Shown: positions 25,578 to 33,929, numbered from the stretch's first letter. The stretch: DNA of 64,000 nucleotides from Marinimicrobium locisalis (GCF_039822625.1 NZ_JBDLLG010000002.1:124001-188000); one strand, 5' to 3'. Numbers and translations are program-made. Notes: generated by a model not told the origin, from the sequence alone.

Positions 25578-26853
25578 AGTAATTACGGACCCTTCTTCCA
25601 TTCTTCCAGCGTGGCTTCATTCCTATGCTGTAGTGTGACGACATATGGAAATAGCGGTTTCGAGCAATGTTCAAAAGCGGGTCTTCCTTTTGCCAAGTCG
25701 CTGGGTTGCTGATATCTGGCGTTTCGATAAGGCCGAGAATTCGTTCTTTTAGCTCCTGGAGCTTAGCCTCCTTCGGTGGCAGTTTAACCGACAGAGCCAT
25801 TTCGTTCTTCTTGAACTGAATGGATTGTTCCTCCATATACTCTCGCATAATATCCAAGGGAATACGTGAATAAGAGCTGCTGACGTGTTCGCGCTTTCCC
25901 TCAATTTTGTGGAAGCGAGGATTTTTGGAAGGCACCACCGTCAGTTGGTCCTCCTGATACCACCCATGATTCTTCAACCAGTGGTAGTCGCTTATAAGAT
26001 TCTTTTTATTGCCGACAAATACGGTTCGATCCTCTGGTCCGTCGAGATAGCCGCCCCCCACGTCAGAGTGGGCTCCCGGTAGACAGATGCGCTTGCCTTT
26101 TTCCTTCGCACTCTTGATAGTGGTCAGCGAGAATTTTTCCCGATACTCTTCCGCCGCCTCTAGTTGTACCACTTTCTTTGCCTGGTGGATGGCGTCCAGT
26201 TTAAGGGCGGCCACGTCATTAAAATAGAACACGCCATGAGAGGAGACGGTATCAAACAGCCCGACAAAATTGATGGTAACGGCTTCAGTGGGAAGCTGTC
26301 GGTTCTCAAGGCGCTCCTGCAGGGGTTCGCCGCCGTCATCGGTCAATTGATAGATACAATAGCGGGCCGTGGCGGCCCCCCTACTGAAACCAAAGCAGTC
26401 CACATCCACGGTTTTAATAACAAATTTGCCTGACTGGTTCGAAAGCGATTCCTGAATATTGCTGACCGCGTCCCGTATCCCCTTTTCAGTCTTTCGCTTA
26501 ACCCCGGTACTGGCCGTACCGAGGGCATACCCCAAGGTACGGTCCTTCTCCAGATTTTCGGTGCCGGCGCCTTCAACATAGACGGAAGCCACCGCATCGT
26601 AACCGGCTATATTCTTCTCGACGTTGGACTCGAGCAGGGCGATATTGGAGCGACCGTTCTCATAGCTGCCCATGCCTTCGTGCTCCGCATAAATATCCGT
26701 CTCCCCCTCCCGTTGTGCCACATTGGTCCGGTTGTTCAAGGTGCCGTCGAAAAACAGCAATAGCCGCACTTTCAGCTCTTGGACGGGCTCCTTCTTCTCT
26801 TTCTCAATAACGGTGGGTTTGGCAACAAAAACCTTTTCTCCTACTTCGGTCAT
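25567..26853 (-). CDS. Tle1-type (DUF2235) phospholipase effector candidate
   Basis: A 428-residue alpha/beta hydrolase of DUF2235, the family of type VI secretion effector Tle1, which hydrolyses membrane phospholipids. Visible motifs: LLLFFDGTLNN (about 31-41), nucleophile elbow GFSRG with Ser157, GLFDTVSSHG (D201) and AHSDVGGGY (H262), consistent with a Ser-Asp-His triad. There is no signal peptide, as expected for secretion-machine cargo. The ATG at 26853 follows AAGGAG; a longer frame starting at 27114 runs into the upstream gene and is not used. It is flanked by a ketosynthase-fold gene upstream and a lipoprotein gene downstream, with no VgrG, PAAR or DUF2169 adaptor in the window. Base composition is near 50% GC, below its neighbours. 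Confidence 0.88.
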   Translation of the reverse strand: MTEVGEKVFVAKPTVIEKEKKEPVQELKVRLLLFFDGTLNNRTNVAQREGETDIYAEHEGMGSYENGRSNIALLESNVEKNIAGYDAVASVYVEGAGTENLEKDRTLGYALGTASTGVKRKTEKGIRDAVSNIQESLSNQSGKFVIKTVDVDCFGFSRGAATARYCIYQLTDDGGEPLQERLENRQLPTEAVTINFVGLFDTVSSHGVFYFNDVAALKLDAIHQAKKVVQLEAAEEYREKFSLTTIKSAKEKGKRICLPGAHSDVGGGYLDGPEDRTVFVGNKKNLISDYHWLKNHGWYQEDQLTVVPSKNPRFHKIEGKREHVSSSYSRIPLDIMREYMEEQSIQFKKNEMALSVKLPPKEAKLQELKERILGLIETPDISNPATWQKEDPLLNIARNRYFHMSSHYSIGMKPRWKNGRRVRNYYEG

Positions 26854-26867
26854 CGGTTTCTCCTTGA

Positions 26868-27941
26868 TTAACCGGGCAGCCGCGGCTGCTTTTCCAGTAC
26901 CACGGCGCCCCGCCGTGGCCCGTCGGATGAACTGTATACCAGGCAGGCGGTCTCGCTTGCCTGGCTGAACAGGTGCTCTACGGCCAGCGTGATCAGCGCC
27001 GGCGCGGTGGCGCTGCCCAGGTCGCCGAAGTATTCGGCGGGGTGCACCACCCTGGCCTCTTCGGTGAATCGTTCCTTGTTGCGAAGGCTGGCCACTCCCC
27101 ACTCCTTGGCCCAATAGCGCTCGCCGTTCATGCTGCTGAAAACAGTGGCGATGGGCGGGCCGGCATAGGATGAGAGCGCCTGTTTAACGGCCTGATCCAG
27201 GCCTTCCCCTCGGTAGGGCTCCTCCGTAAACCAGTGGCCGGGTTCGTCGGACAGCCCTGGTGGGTGCACTTTGATGATTTGTCCTTCGCGCGCAACGGCC
27301 TGCTCGGGGTCGCTGGTTAACCGCAAAAACGCCGCTCCTTCCCCCGGGGCGTAGCCGTCGCAGGGCCCGAGAGAGAGCAGGCGCCCCTGTTGTTCGGGCA
27401 CGTCCAGGCGAGTATAGCTACTGGGGGAGTCGCTACTGCCGAGGATCATGCTCTCTGGGAAGGGCTCGGCAAGGTATTGGTACGCGAAGTCGAGCGCCTC
27501 GATCCCGGCGGCCCGCCCGCTGTGAAGGCTGCGCAGGTGTTCGCCCGTGAACCAGGCGTGGCCGGCCTGCCGAATGTTCTCGGCGAGGGTTTTTAGGGGC
27601 AGGCAGTGGGCCTGGAGTTCGGGCTCGTTCATGGCCAGTAGGAGGGGGGTAGGCTGCTCCGGCAGCCCCTGCTGGTGCAGCTGTGCCAGGCAGTGCAGCG
27701 CCAGTTTCAGGGCATGGTCCTGGCTTTCCCCGTGCTCGTCGCACTCTTCGATGGCCCAGTCGGGACTGGCAAACACCGCTGCGGGTACGGGGGCCAGGCG
27801 CACCGGTTGGCCCTTGGCGTCTTTAAAACGGGAAAGCTGGTAGCGGTTGACGCCTGCGCCCATGGCCGCATGAATCATGGGAGGGTTGGCACCAATGGCG
27901 CAGATCATGGCCGTGCCGGCGATGTATAAAGAGGAGTCCAT
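26868..27941 (-). CDS. Degenerate beta-ketoacyl-synthase (thiolase-fold) protein of the effector cassette
   Basis: 357 residues with the thiolase/ketosynthase fold: MDSSLYIAGTAMICAIG at the N-terminus, GRAAGIEALDFAYQYL at the place of the nucleophile helix, and GYAPGEGAAFLRL and FGDLGSATAPALITLA near the C-terminus, where active KAS enzymes have their second and third catalytic motifs. Where active enzymes have Ala-Cys-Ser, this protein has Gly-Arg-Ala, so the catalytic cysteine is missing and ordinary condensation is unlikely. Thiolase-like proteins recur in type VI secretion cargo loci, where a chaperone or loading role has been proposed. It is the first gene of the three-gene unit, 14 bases before the lipase ATG, with AAGGA upstream of its own start. 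Confidence 0.8.
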   Translation of the reverse strand: MDSSLYIAGTAMICAIGANPPMIHAAMGAGVNRYQLSRFKDAKGQPVRLAPVPAAVFASPDWAIEECDEHGESQDHALKLALHCLAQLHQQGLPEQPTPLLLAMNEPELQAHCLPLKTLAENIRQAGHAWFTGEHLRSLHSGRAAGIEALDFAYQYLAEPFPESMILGSSDSPSSYTRLDVPEQQGRLLSLGPCDGYAPGEGAAFLRLTSDPEQAVAREGQIIKVHPPGLSDEPGHWFTEEPYRGEGLDQAVKQALSSYAGPPIATVFSSMNGERYWAKEWGVASLRNKERFTEEARVVHPAEYFGDLGSATAPALITLAVEHLFSQASETACLVYSSSDGPRRGAVVLEKQPRLPG

Positions 27942-28048
27942 AGTTTGCCATTCCTTGATGTCCTAAGCGCATCAGTTTATGGCGTATGGATCGGGCTAAC
28001 AAGGAACAAGGGCGGGTTTTGTGAACTCGTTTTGAATGAAGGCAAATC

Positions 28049-28076
28049 GTGGGCACGGCCGCTGGCCGATGCCCAC
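28049..28076 (-). terminator. Hairpin after yceI
   Basis: GTGGGCA-CGGCC pairs with GGCCG-A-TGCCCAC (12 base pairs, one bulged A, GCT loop), starting 11 bases after the yceI stop codon on the minus strand. The downstream side is only moderately T-rich, so termination efficiency is uncertain. Confidence 0.55.
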
Positions 28077-28087
28077 AAAAAGAAGGG

Positions 28088-28669
28088 TTACTGGCGAACC
28101 CCTTCAACGTGCAGCTCCAGCGTGACCACTTCTGAGGCCGGGCCCAGATCGTAGTCGATGCCGAAATCTTTCAGGCGGATTTCAGTGGTGCCCTCAAAGC
28201 CCATGCGATAGCCGCCCCAAGGGTCCTTACCTTCGCCGACTTTCTCCACATCGATGGTGATTTTCTTAGTGACGCCGTGCAGGGTCAGGTCACCGACGAT
28301 GTCGAACTCTTTACCGTCGTCTTCGATATTGGTAATGCCGGTACTCTTAAAGCTGGCTTCGGGGTATTTTTCTACGTGCAGGAAGTCGCTATCGCGCAGG
28401 TGCTTGTCGCGCTCGGCGTGGTTGCTGTCCACGCTCGCCGGGTCAATGGTGACCTTGACGGTGCTGGCGGCGACGTCGTCGGCGTCGTAACTGAAGGTGC
28501 CTTCGAAATCGTTAAAGCGGCCCAGCAACCAGCTGTAACCCAGGTGTTGAATTTTAAAATGGATGGACGCGTGGGCGCCCTCGGTGTCGATCACATAGTC
28601 TGCGGCCAGTGCGGGAACGTTGGCGAGGCCGAGACTGCCCAGTGTCAGGGCGGCAATAGTCTTTTTCAT
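28088..28669 (-). CDS. yceI: YceI-family periplasmic protein
   Basis: Secreted lipocalin-like protein of 193 residues that binds a polyisoprenoid in characterised homologues. Signal peptide residues 1-22 (cleavage near ALAAD), then YVIDTEGAHASIHFKIQHLGYSWLLGRF and the family motif VKVTIDPASVDSNHAERDKHLRDSDFLHVEKYP-type region. The length is typical of the family (about 190). It lies 82 bases downstream of the cytochrome b561 gene on the same strand; this pair is a very common operon, suggesting that the cytochrome and YceI share a lipid or quinone ligand. Confidence 0.95.
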   Translation of the reverse strand: MKKTIAALTLGSLGLANVPALAADYVIDTEGAHASIHFKIQHLGYSWLLGRFNDFEGTFSYDADDVAASTVKVTIDPASVDSNHAERDKHLRDSDFLHVEKYPEASFKSTGITNIEDDGKEFDIVGDLTLHGVTKKITIDVEKVGEGKDPWGGYRMGFEGTTEIRLKDFGIDYDLGPASEVVTLELHVEGVRQ

Positions 28670-28750
28670 GGTTGAGCTCCTAATGGAATGTGGACAACAA
28701 AAAACAGCGAGTGGAAGAACCTCGGTCGAACCGCTTTCACGGCGACCGGA

Positions 28751-29311
28751 TCAGCTATCGGCACGATCGGGTTTCAACATACGCTTGAGTGTCCGATCGC
28801 GGATCACAAAGTGGTGCATCAGACCGGCCGCGGCGTGTAACGCGGCCAAAATAATAATGAGCCAACCCACAATCCGATGGATTTCGCCGGCCAGGTCGAC
28901 CCCGTCCGGCCCCAGTTGCCAAGTGGCGGGAATGCCGAACCAGTCAAAAAACATGGCCGGGTCGCCCTTGGCCGTGTTTATCAGATAGCCGGTGGCGATC
29001 ATGGCAATAATCATCACGTAGAGCGCGTACTTCATGGCACTGGAGGCAACCCGAACCCAGAGTCCGTGCTCCGGCAGGGCCTTGGGGTTGCCCCTTTGCC
29101 CCAACCGCCAAAGGATACGCACGAGCGTGATAAAGCCCACCAGCAAGCCCAGGCTGACATGCAGGCTGGGCAAGGTGTGGTAGCCCTCATCATAGTAGCT
29201 GAGGTCCACCATGTAGAAGCCGATACCGAAAATCACGGGGATCAACAGCGCGGACACCCAGTGAAGGGCGATGGTTAACCAGCCGTAACTTTGGGGGCGA
29301 TCGGTCAGCAT
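28751..29311 (-). CDS. cybB: Cytochrome b561 (diheme, CybB type)
   Basis: Inner-membrane diheme cytochrome b, about 186 residues, four TM helices (about 12-34, 45-66, 90-112, 145-168), shuttling electrons between quinones and acceptors. Heme-ligand-type histidines are seen in YGWLTIALHWVSA (helix 1), LHVSLGLL (helix 2) and ILAALHAAAGLMHHFV (helix 4). The ATG at 29311 was chosen because AAGG lies eight to ten bases upstream; an ATG at 29320 is too close to it. It precedes yceI, its usual partner. Confidence 0.93.
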   Translation of the reverse strand: MLTDRPQSYGWLTIALHWVSALLIPVIFGIGFYMVDLSYYDEGYHTLPSLHVSLGLLVGFITLVRILWRLGQRGNPKALPEHGLWVRVASSAMKYALYVMIIAMIATGYLINTAKGDPAMFFDWFGIPATWQLGPDGVDLAGEIHRIVGWLIIILAALHAAAGLMHHFVIRDRTLKRMLKPDRADS

Positions 29312-29448
29312 GAACGTCATCCTTAAATGGTGCTTGCAACGGGACAGTGCTGCATCGGATTGGGTTCCAAGCTAGCAGATTCGGAAAAAGGCGGGCGTTA
29401 AGATTTGTTAGTCGTTGCGATTGATCACGTTCTGGAAGGCGAAGGCGC

Positions 29449-29482
29449 GGGGGCCGCTCGGGTTTGTGAAAGCCTCGCCCCC
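29449..29482 (-). terminator. Possible terminator after yciA
   Basis: GGGGGC (29449-29454) pairs with GCCCCC (29477-29482), and GGTTT/AAACC-type pairing inside can extend the stem. It begins 22 bases after the yciA stop on the minus strand, with no T run. Confidence 0.4.
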
Positions 29483-29503
29483 ACTGCCCACCGTGTTCAA
29501 ACG

Positions 29504-29902
29504 CTATTTGGGCACGGGACGGGTGCGACCGTTGTCATCAATTGCAACGTAAACAAACTCACCTTCGGTCACTTTGGTGACTTCTTGGTGCGCGACCTCT
29601 TTAATCCAGACTTCAATCAGCGTGCGAATGGAGGTGCGGCCCACATCAATGGTGCTGGCATAGACGCTAACGGTGGCGCCGACGGGTACCGGTCGCAGAA
29701 AAACCATGCTGCCGACGGCGACCGTCGTCACTCGCCCTTTGGCCACTTCCTGGGCCAAGATGGCGCCGCCGAGGTCCATTTGGGTCATCAGCCATCCGCC
29801 GAAAATATCGCCGTAGGGGTTGGTGTCCGCCGGCATGGATAGTGTTTGTAGGGTTAGCTTTCCGTGGGGCGTCGGGTCCTCATCGATGCCTTGCATGGCC
29901 AT
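29504..29902 (-). CDS. yciA: Acyl-CoA thioesterase YciA
   Basis: Hot-dog-fold thioesterase of about 132 residues hydrolysing acyl-CoAs. It has the family core LQTLSMPADTNPYGDIFGGW, with the catalytic Asp of GDIFGG, followed by LMTQMDLGGAILA, and a C-terminal EFVYVAID strand. The start is at the ATG 29902; a GTG at 29908 would add two residues. It follows the TRAP large permease gene by some 20 bases and is probably the last gene of that transcript, which could link uptake of an organic acid with CoA-ester turnover, though this is inference. Confidence 0.93.
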   Translation of the reverse strand: MAMQGIDEDPTPHGKLTLQTLSMPADTNPYGDIFGGWLMTQMDLGGAILAQEVAKGRVTTVAVGSMVFLRPVPVGATVSVYASTIDVGRTSIRTLIEVWIKEVAHQEVTKVTEGEFVYVAIDDNGRTRPVPK

Positions 29903-29924
29903 GTGCACAATACCTCATTCGCAA

Positions 29925-31286
29925 TTACAACTGTTGGGGGAGCCAGGTGGCCAGTGTGGGCCAAAGTGCCAGCGTACAGAGTACCAGCAATTGGAGCACA
30001 ATAAACGGAATCACACCACGATAAATGGCCCCGGTGGGAACGCTCTCGGGGGCCACCCCGCGCAGGTAGAACAAAGCGAAGCCAAAGGGGGGGGTTAAAA
30101 ACGATGTCTGTAGATTAAGCGCAATCATCACCCCGAGCCAGACCGGATCCACGCCCATGGTGAGCAGCACCGGCCCGACAATGGGCACCACTACAAAGGT
30201 GATTTCAATAAAGTCGAGAATAAACCCGAGTAGAAAAATAATCGCCATAACCACCAGCATGGCGGTAAACACGCCGCCCGGGAGCTGATGGAAAAAGCTC
30301 TCCACCAACTCCTCGCCGCCAAAGCCGCGGAACACCAATGAAAACAGCGAGGCTCCGATTAAAATAGTGAAAATCATGGCGCTGGTCAGAGTGGTGCTAC
30401 GGGCCACCTCCTTCAGTCGAACCAAGTCCAATTTCCCTTTTGCCAGCGCCAGAATGGCGGCGCCCAGCGCGCCCACACCCGCCGCCTCGGTGGGCGTGGC
30501 GATGCCCGCAAGAATGGAGCCCAGCACCAGAATGATTAATGAGGTGACCGGTAGCAGGCTGAGCCAGAGGCGGGTTTTCGACACCCCTTGGTCGGGCGCC
30601 GCCGGAGCCCGCTCCGGGCGCCAATGAGCGACGCTGGCGATGTAGGCCAGATAAAGCAGCACCAGCAATACACCGGGAACCAGTGCGCCGATAAACAGAT
30701 CCCCCACCGAGAGGGTATCGGGGCTGAAGACCCCTTGGGCGAGTTGCGCGCGCTGGTAGGCGTTGGAGAGCACATCCCCCAGAAGCACCAATGCGATGGA
30801 CGGCGGAATAATTTGACCCAGGGTGCCGGTCGCGCAAATCGTGCCGGTGGCGAGGGAGGGGTGGTACCCCTGGCGCAACATGGTGGGAAGAGAAATCAGC
30901 CCCATGGTGACCACCGTGGCCCCCACGATCCCGGTGCTGGCCGCCAACAAGGCGCCCACCACCACCACGGAGAGCCCCAGACCGCCGGGCAGGGCCCGAC
31001 AGGCCCGGCTCATGTTCTCCAGCAGTTCTTCGGCCAGACGGGACTTCTCCAGCAGCGTGCCCATAAACACAAACAGCGGTACGGCCACCAGCGTGTAATT
31101 GGCCATGATGCCGTAAATCCGGCTGGGGAAAGTGCGCAGCAGGTTGGCTTCAAAGGTACCGGTCACAATGCCGACGCCGGCGAAGAGCAAGGACACCCCG
31201 GCCAGGGTAAACGCCACGGGGTAGCCCAGCATCAGCACTAGGCAAACCACCGCAAACATCACCAGGGGCAACAGCTCAATCAGCAT
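29925..31286 (-). CDS. dctM: TRAP transporter large permease (DctM)
   Basis: Twelve-helix sodium-driven permease of a TRAP transporter, 453 residues. Typical motifs: PVAFTLAGVSLLFAGVG near the N-terminus, VPLFVFMGTLLEKS, LLAASTGIVGATVVTMG, YHPSLATGTICATGTLGQIIPPSIALVLLGD, and at the C-terminus LQTSFLTPPFGFALFYLRGVAP. It overlaps the small-subunit gene by 11 bases. No binding-protein gene is adjacent; the only one in the window is at 17876-19042. The TPPFGFALFYLRGVAP form is common in permeases paired with TakP-like receptors. Confidence 0.95.
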   Translation of the reverse strand: MLIELLPLVMFAVVCLVLMLGYPVAFTLAGVSLLFAGVGIVTGTFEANLLRTFPSRIYGIMANYTLVAVPLFVFMGTLLEKSRLAEELLENMSRACRALPGGLGLSVVVVGALLAASTGIVGATVVTMGLISLPTMLRQGYHPSLATGTICATGTLGQIIPPSIALVLLGDVLSNAYQRAQLAQGVFSPDTLSVGDLFIGALVPGVLLVLLYLAYIASVAHWRPERAPAAPDQGVSKTRLWLSLLPVTSLIILVLGSILAGIATPTEAAGVGALGAAILALAKGKLDLVRLKEVARSTTLTSAMIFTILIGASLFSLVFRGFGGEELVESFFHQLPGGVFTAMLVVMAIIFLLGFILDFIEITFVVVPIVGPVLLTMGVDPVWLGVMIALNLQTSFLTPPFGFALFYLRGVAPESVPTGAIYRGVIPFIVLQLLVLCTLALWPTLATWLPQQL

Positions 31287-31842
31287 GGGGGACCTCCTGG
31301 CGCCGGTAACCCATCAGAAAGAGCAGCTCGCGCAGTACTTCCGCCACGGCCTGGAGCGACAGCGTCAGAGCCAGTAGAGGAATGAAGGTTTTTAGCCAGT
31401 ACACCCACGGCAGCCCGCCCGAGTCGGTGGACACCTCCCGAATGCGCCAGGCATTGCCGACAAAATCCAGGCTGATCCAGCCGATAAATACTGCCAGGGG
31501 CAGCAAGAAAACCAAGCCCCCCAGGGCATCCGCCCAGGCTCGGCCTTGAGGGCGGAAACGGCGATAGAAAATATCCACCCGAACGTGACGCTGGTGTTTA
31601 AGTGCGTAGCCGGCCCCGAGCAGAAACAGGGCCGAGTGCATATAGGTCACCGACTCCTGAAGCGCCACGGAGCCCTCGCCCAGGCCGTAGCGCAGTAATA
31701 CCACCGCGCAGGTAACCAGCACCATCAGGGGGGCGAGCCAGGATACCGTCTTGCCCACCCCCTCGGTCAGGGCGTCCAGCATGGCAATGAGTGTGGCAAC
31801 GGCTCGGGGCGGCGCGGGAGCGCGGTTCGTATTCTTAGACAT
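31276..31842 (-). CDS. dctQ: TRAP transporter small permease (DctQ)
   Basis: Four-helix small membrane subunit of the TRAP permease, 188 residues, with helices near 30-52, 62-80, 103-125 and 147-170. The motif LQESVTYMHSALFLLGAGYALKHQRHVRVDIFYRRF is characteristic (segment about 60-96; the RVDIF core is near universal in DctQ). It is first in the dctQ-dctM-yciA unit, and its ATG at 31842 lies 84 bases downstream of the M48 protease gene. Confidence 0.94.
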   Translation of the reverse strand: MSKNTNRAPAPPRAVATLIAMLDALTEGVGKTVSWLAPLMVLVTCAVVLLRYGLGEGSVALQESVTYMHSALFLLGAGYALKHQRHVRVDIFYRRFRPQGRAWADALGGLVFLLPLAVFIGWISLDFVGNAWRIREVSTDSGGLPWVYWLKTFIPLLALTLSLQAVAEVLRELLFLMGYRRQEVPHAD

Positions 31843-31926
31843 TATGATTATGGCGTTGGTGTTACGGGCTTTGCGCGCAGTATAACGAAATGCCGGGCCG
31901 GCGTGGGCCGACCCGCACGCGCTCGC

Positions 31927-33207
31927 TTACTGGGAGGCGCCCAGCTGAGATAACTTGGCCTGGGCCGCCTGGCCTAATTCGCCGCCACCGGCGGCGGCCT
32001 GCTTGTAGTAATCAATGGCGGACTGACGGTCGCCGCTTTGTTGCGCCAGTTCGCCCAGGTGATAGCTGGCCAGCTGGGTGGGTAGCAGGTCTTGGCTGGC
32101 TTTCAGGTCGCTGCGCGCCTGCTGGGCATTGCCCTTTTGCTTGTTCAGTACGCCGCGGTAGACCAGGGGGCGGAAGAACTCCGGGTTGGCCGCCACGGCT
32201 CGATCAAACGCCTTGAGAGCTTCATCTTCTTTTTCCTGCTCCAGCAAGAGCCGGCCTTTCAACTCCCAAAAAAGGTTCTCTCGCGGTTGCTCCTGGATGG
32301 CCTTCTCCACTAAGCCCAGGGCCTGGCTGTAATTTTCCTCCGAAGCGGTTTTCTGGGCCTTCTGGTAGTGCTCGTAGGCCTTCTGGTCCTTCCGCAGTTG
32401 GGCGATGGCACGTTGGTACGCCGCCTTATTACGCTCCCCACCATTGTACTGTGAGGCCAGTTCGCGGTTTCGGGCTACCCGTTTTTGTGAGGGGGGGTGG
32501 CTGGACAGAAACCCTTCCAGCCAGCCACTCTGCTGTCCCTCGGACAAGCGCACGAACGTCTCTTGCAGCTCGACGGCGGCCTGGGGGTCATAGCCGGCCT
32601 TGGCCATGTACTCGATGCCGTAACGGTCCGCTTCCAGTTCGTGGCTCTGGCTGTACTGCGCCTGCCAAGCGGTGGCCCCCACGCCCACCGCCCCCATGGC
32701 GAGCCCGGCGTAGTCCGAATCCGATTGTGAGGCCGCCACGCCCGCCGCGACCATGCCTACCTGCAGCAACAGATTCTGGGTCTGCTGTTGGGCGCTGTGG
32801 CGGGCTGCCGCGTGGACAATTTCATGGCCGAGCACCGACGCCAACTGGGCCTCATCTTCCAGTTCCATCAGCAGCCCCCGGTTGATGGCCATTTTGCCGC
32901 CGGGCAGCGCCCAGGCGTTGGGCACATCGTTGTTCAGAACCACTATTTCATAGGGCAGCCCGGGGCGGTCGCTGACCGCAGCCAGCTTTTCCATAACATT
33001 GCTGACATACAGCTCCAGCTCCGGGTCCACCACGTAGCGCCCGCCCTGGGCCTGTCGGCTGGGAAGGTAGTTTTCCGCGCCGGCGGCGATTTCGCCCTCG
33101 GCGGACATAATGGTCAGCTCGCGCTCGCCGGTAACCGGGTTCACCGAACAGGCGGTGGCGCCCAGCATCAGAGCGGCGGCGATGAAGGGGATCAGTCGAT
33201 GTTTCAT
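31927..33207 (-). CDS. M48 zinc metalloprotease lipoprotein with TPR repeats (BepA/YfgC-like)
   Basis: Periplasmic protease acting on outer-membrane assembly in its E. coli homologue BepA. The 426 residues have lipobox GATAC (Cys20), a gluzincin domain with HEIVH at 128-132 and the third-ligand region HELEADRYG (about 189-197), then at least three tetratricopeptide repeats (about 275-420; SQALGLVEKAIQEQPRENLFWELKGRLLLEQEKEDEAL-type units). BepA is soluble, so the lipobox points to the group often annotated as M48 lipoproteins with TPRs. It has its own divergent promoter region facing the DUF4265 gene. Confidence 0.93.
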   Translation of the reverse strand: MKHRLIPFIAAALMLGATACSVNPVTGERELTIMSAEGEIAAGAENYLPSRQAQGGRYVVDPELELYVSNVMEKLAAVSDRPGLPYEIVVLNNDVPNAWALPGGKMAINRGLLMELEDEAQLASVLGHEIVHAAARHSAQQQTQNLLLQVGMVAAGVAASQSDSDYAGLAMGAVGVGATAWQAQYSQSHELEADRYGIEYMAKAGYDPQAAVELQETFVRLSEGQQSGWLEGFLSSHPPSQKRVARNRELASQYNGGERNKAAYQRAIAQLRKDQKAYEHYQKAQKTASEENYSQALGLVEKAIQEQPRENLFWELKGRLLLEQEKEDEALKAFDRAVAANPEFFRPLVYRGVLNKQKGNAQQARSDLKASQDLLPTQLASYHLGELAQQSGDRQSAIDYYKQAAAGGGELGQAAQAKLSQLGASQ

Positions 33208-33263
33208 TAAAACAAGTCCTCCCGTGACAGTGGTGGCCGGTCGGGGCCGGCCGGGTCAGTGTG

Positions 33264-33269
33264 TATAAT
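33264..33269 (+). promoter_or_regulatory. Possible -10 element of the DUF4265 gene
   Basis: A perfect TATAAT preceded directly by TGTG lies 28 bases before the ATG at 33297. No good -35 hexamer is seen 17 bases upstream. Confidence 0.4.
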
Positions 33270-33296
33270 GTTGCCCTTTATAGCAGGGGGAACTCC

Positions 33297-33782
33297 ATGA
33301 CGAAAGCATTGCGCACTATCGAACTGTTTGCCGGCACCCGCCCGGACGGCCAACCCATTGTGGAGCAGTTGCCCGTCAGTGAGCAAAAATCCGGTGAGTT
33401 GCAGTTGGTGCGTTCACCGGCGTTTGCCCAGGGCATTGCCAGTGGCGACTGCGTTCGCCTGCTGCCCCAGACTCAGGAAGTGGAGTTGGTGCGGCGCAGC
33501 GGCAACCTGAGCCTTCGGGTTTACACCAAAGGAGACATGACGCCTCTGGCCGATGCCCTGGTGCCCGCGCTGGAAAAACTCGGCGGTGAACTGGATCTAC
33601 ACAACGACCGTATGCTGGTGCTCTCTATCCATGTGAGCTGTGGTTTTGACACCATCGAAAAGATCATGGAGGAGACGGTCGGCCGCGATGCCGATAGCAC
33701 CTGGATGTATGGCAACGTGTACGACCCGGCCGATGGCAGCACGCCCCTGAACTGGTGGAAGGACGTCCTAAAGCCCGAATAG
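33297..33782 (+). CDS. DUF4265 domain protein
   Basis: Small cytoplasmic protein of 161 residues. Residues about 1-140 fit DUF4265-like sequences (RPDGQPIVEQLPV, GIASGDCVRLLP, FDTIEKIMEETVGR), with two alpha/beta halves and no catalytic motif recognised. The ATG at 33297 follows AGGGGG at good spacing, which rules out the longer start at 33261. Function unknown; it is a lone gene between the M48 protease and yaaA. Confidence 0.75.
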   Translation: MTKALRTIELFAGTRPDGQPIVEQLPVSEQKSGELQLVRSPAFAQGIASGDCVRLLPQTQEVELVRRSGNLSLRVYTKGDMTPLADALVPALEKLGGELDLHNDRMLVLSIHVSCGFDTIEKIMEETVGRDADSTWMYGNVYDPADGSTPLNWWKDVLKPE

Positions 33783-33915
33783 CCCAAGCGAGTCATAGCG
33801 TAATCATACAGAACACGGCGAGACCAAAAAATTCCCGCCTGCCAGCTTTCTGTTCGTAATTTTGCACGCCATTTTAAGCCGGATGATTTTGGTACTGACA
33901 AACTCCTATTGTAGA

Positions 33916-33929
33916 AAATGGTGCCATTT
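33916..33929. promoter_or_regulatory. Palindrome in the yaaA promoter region
   Basis: AAATGG-TG-CCATTT is a perfect 6-2-6 inverted repeat directly before TATAAG, a likely -10, and 18 bases before the yaaA start. It may be an operator; the binding protein is unknown. Confidence 0.35.

Noticed and set aside
26854..27114. N-terminal extension of the lipase gene
   Set aside because: It lies in the ketosynthase-like gene, is rich in Arg/Gly typical of a shadow frame, and AAGGAG precedes the ATG at 26853.
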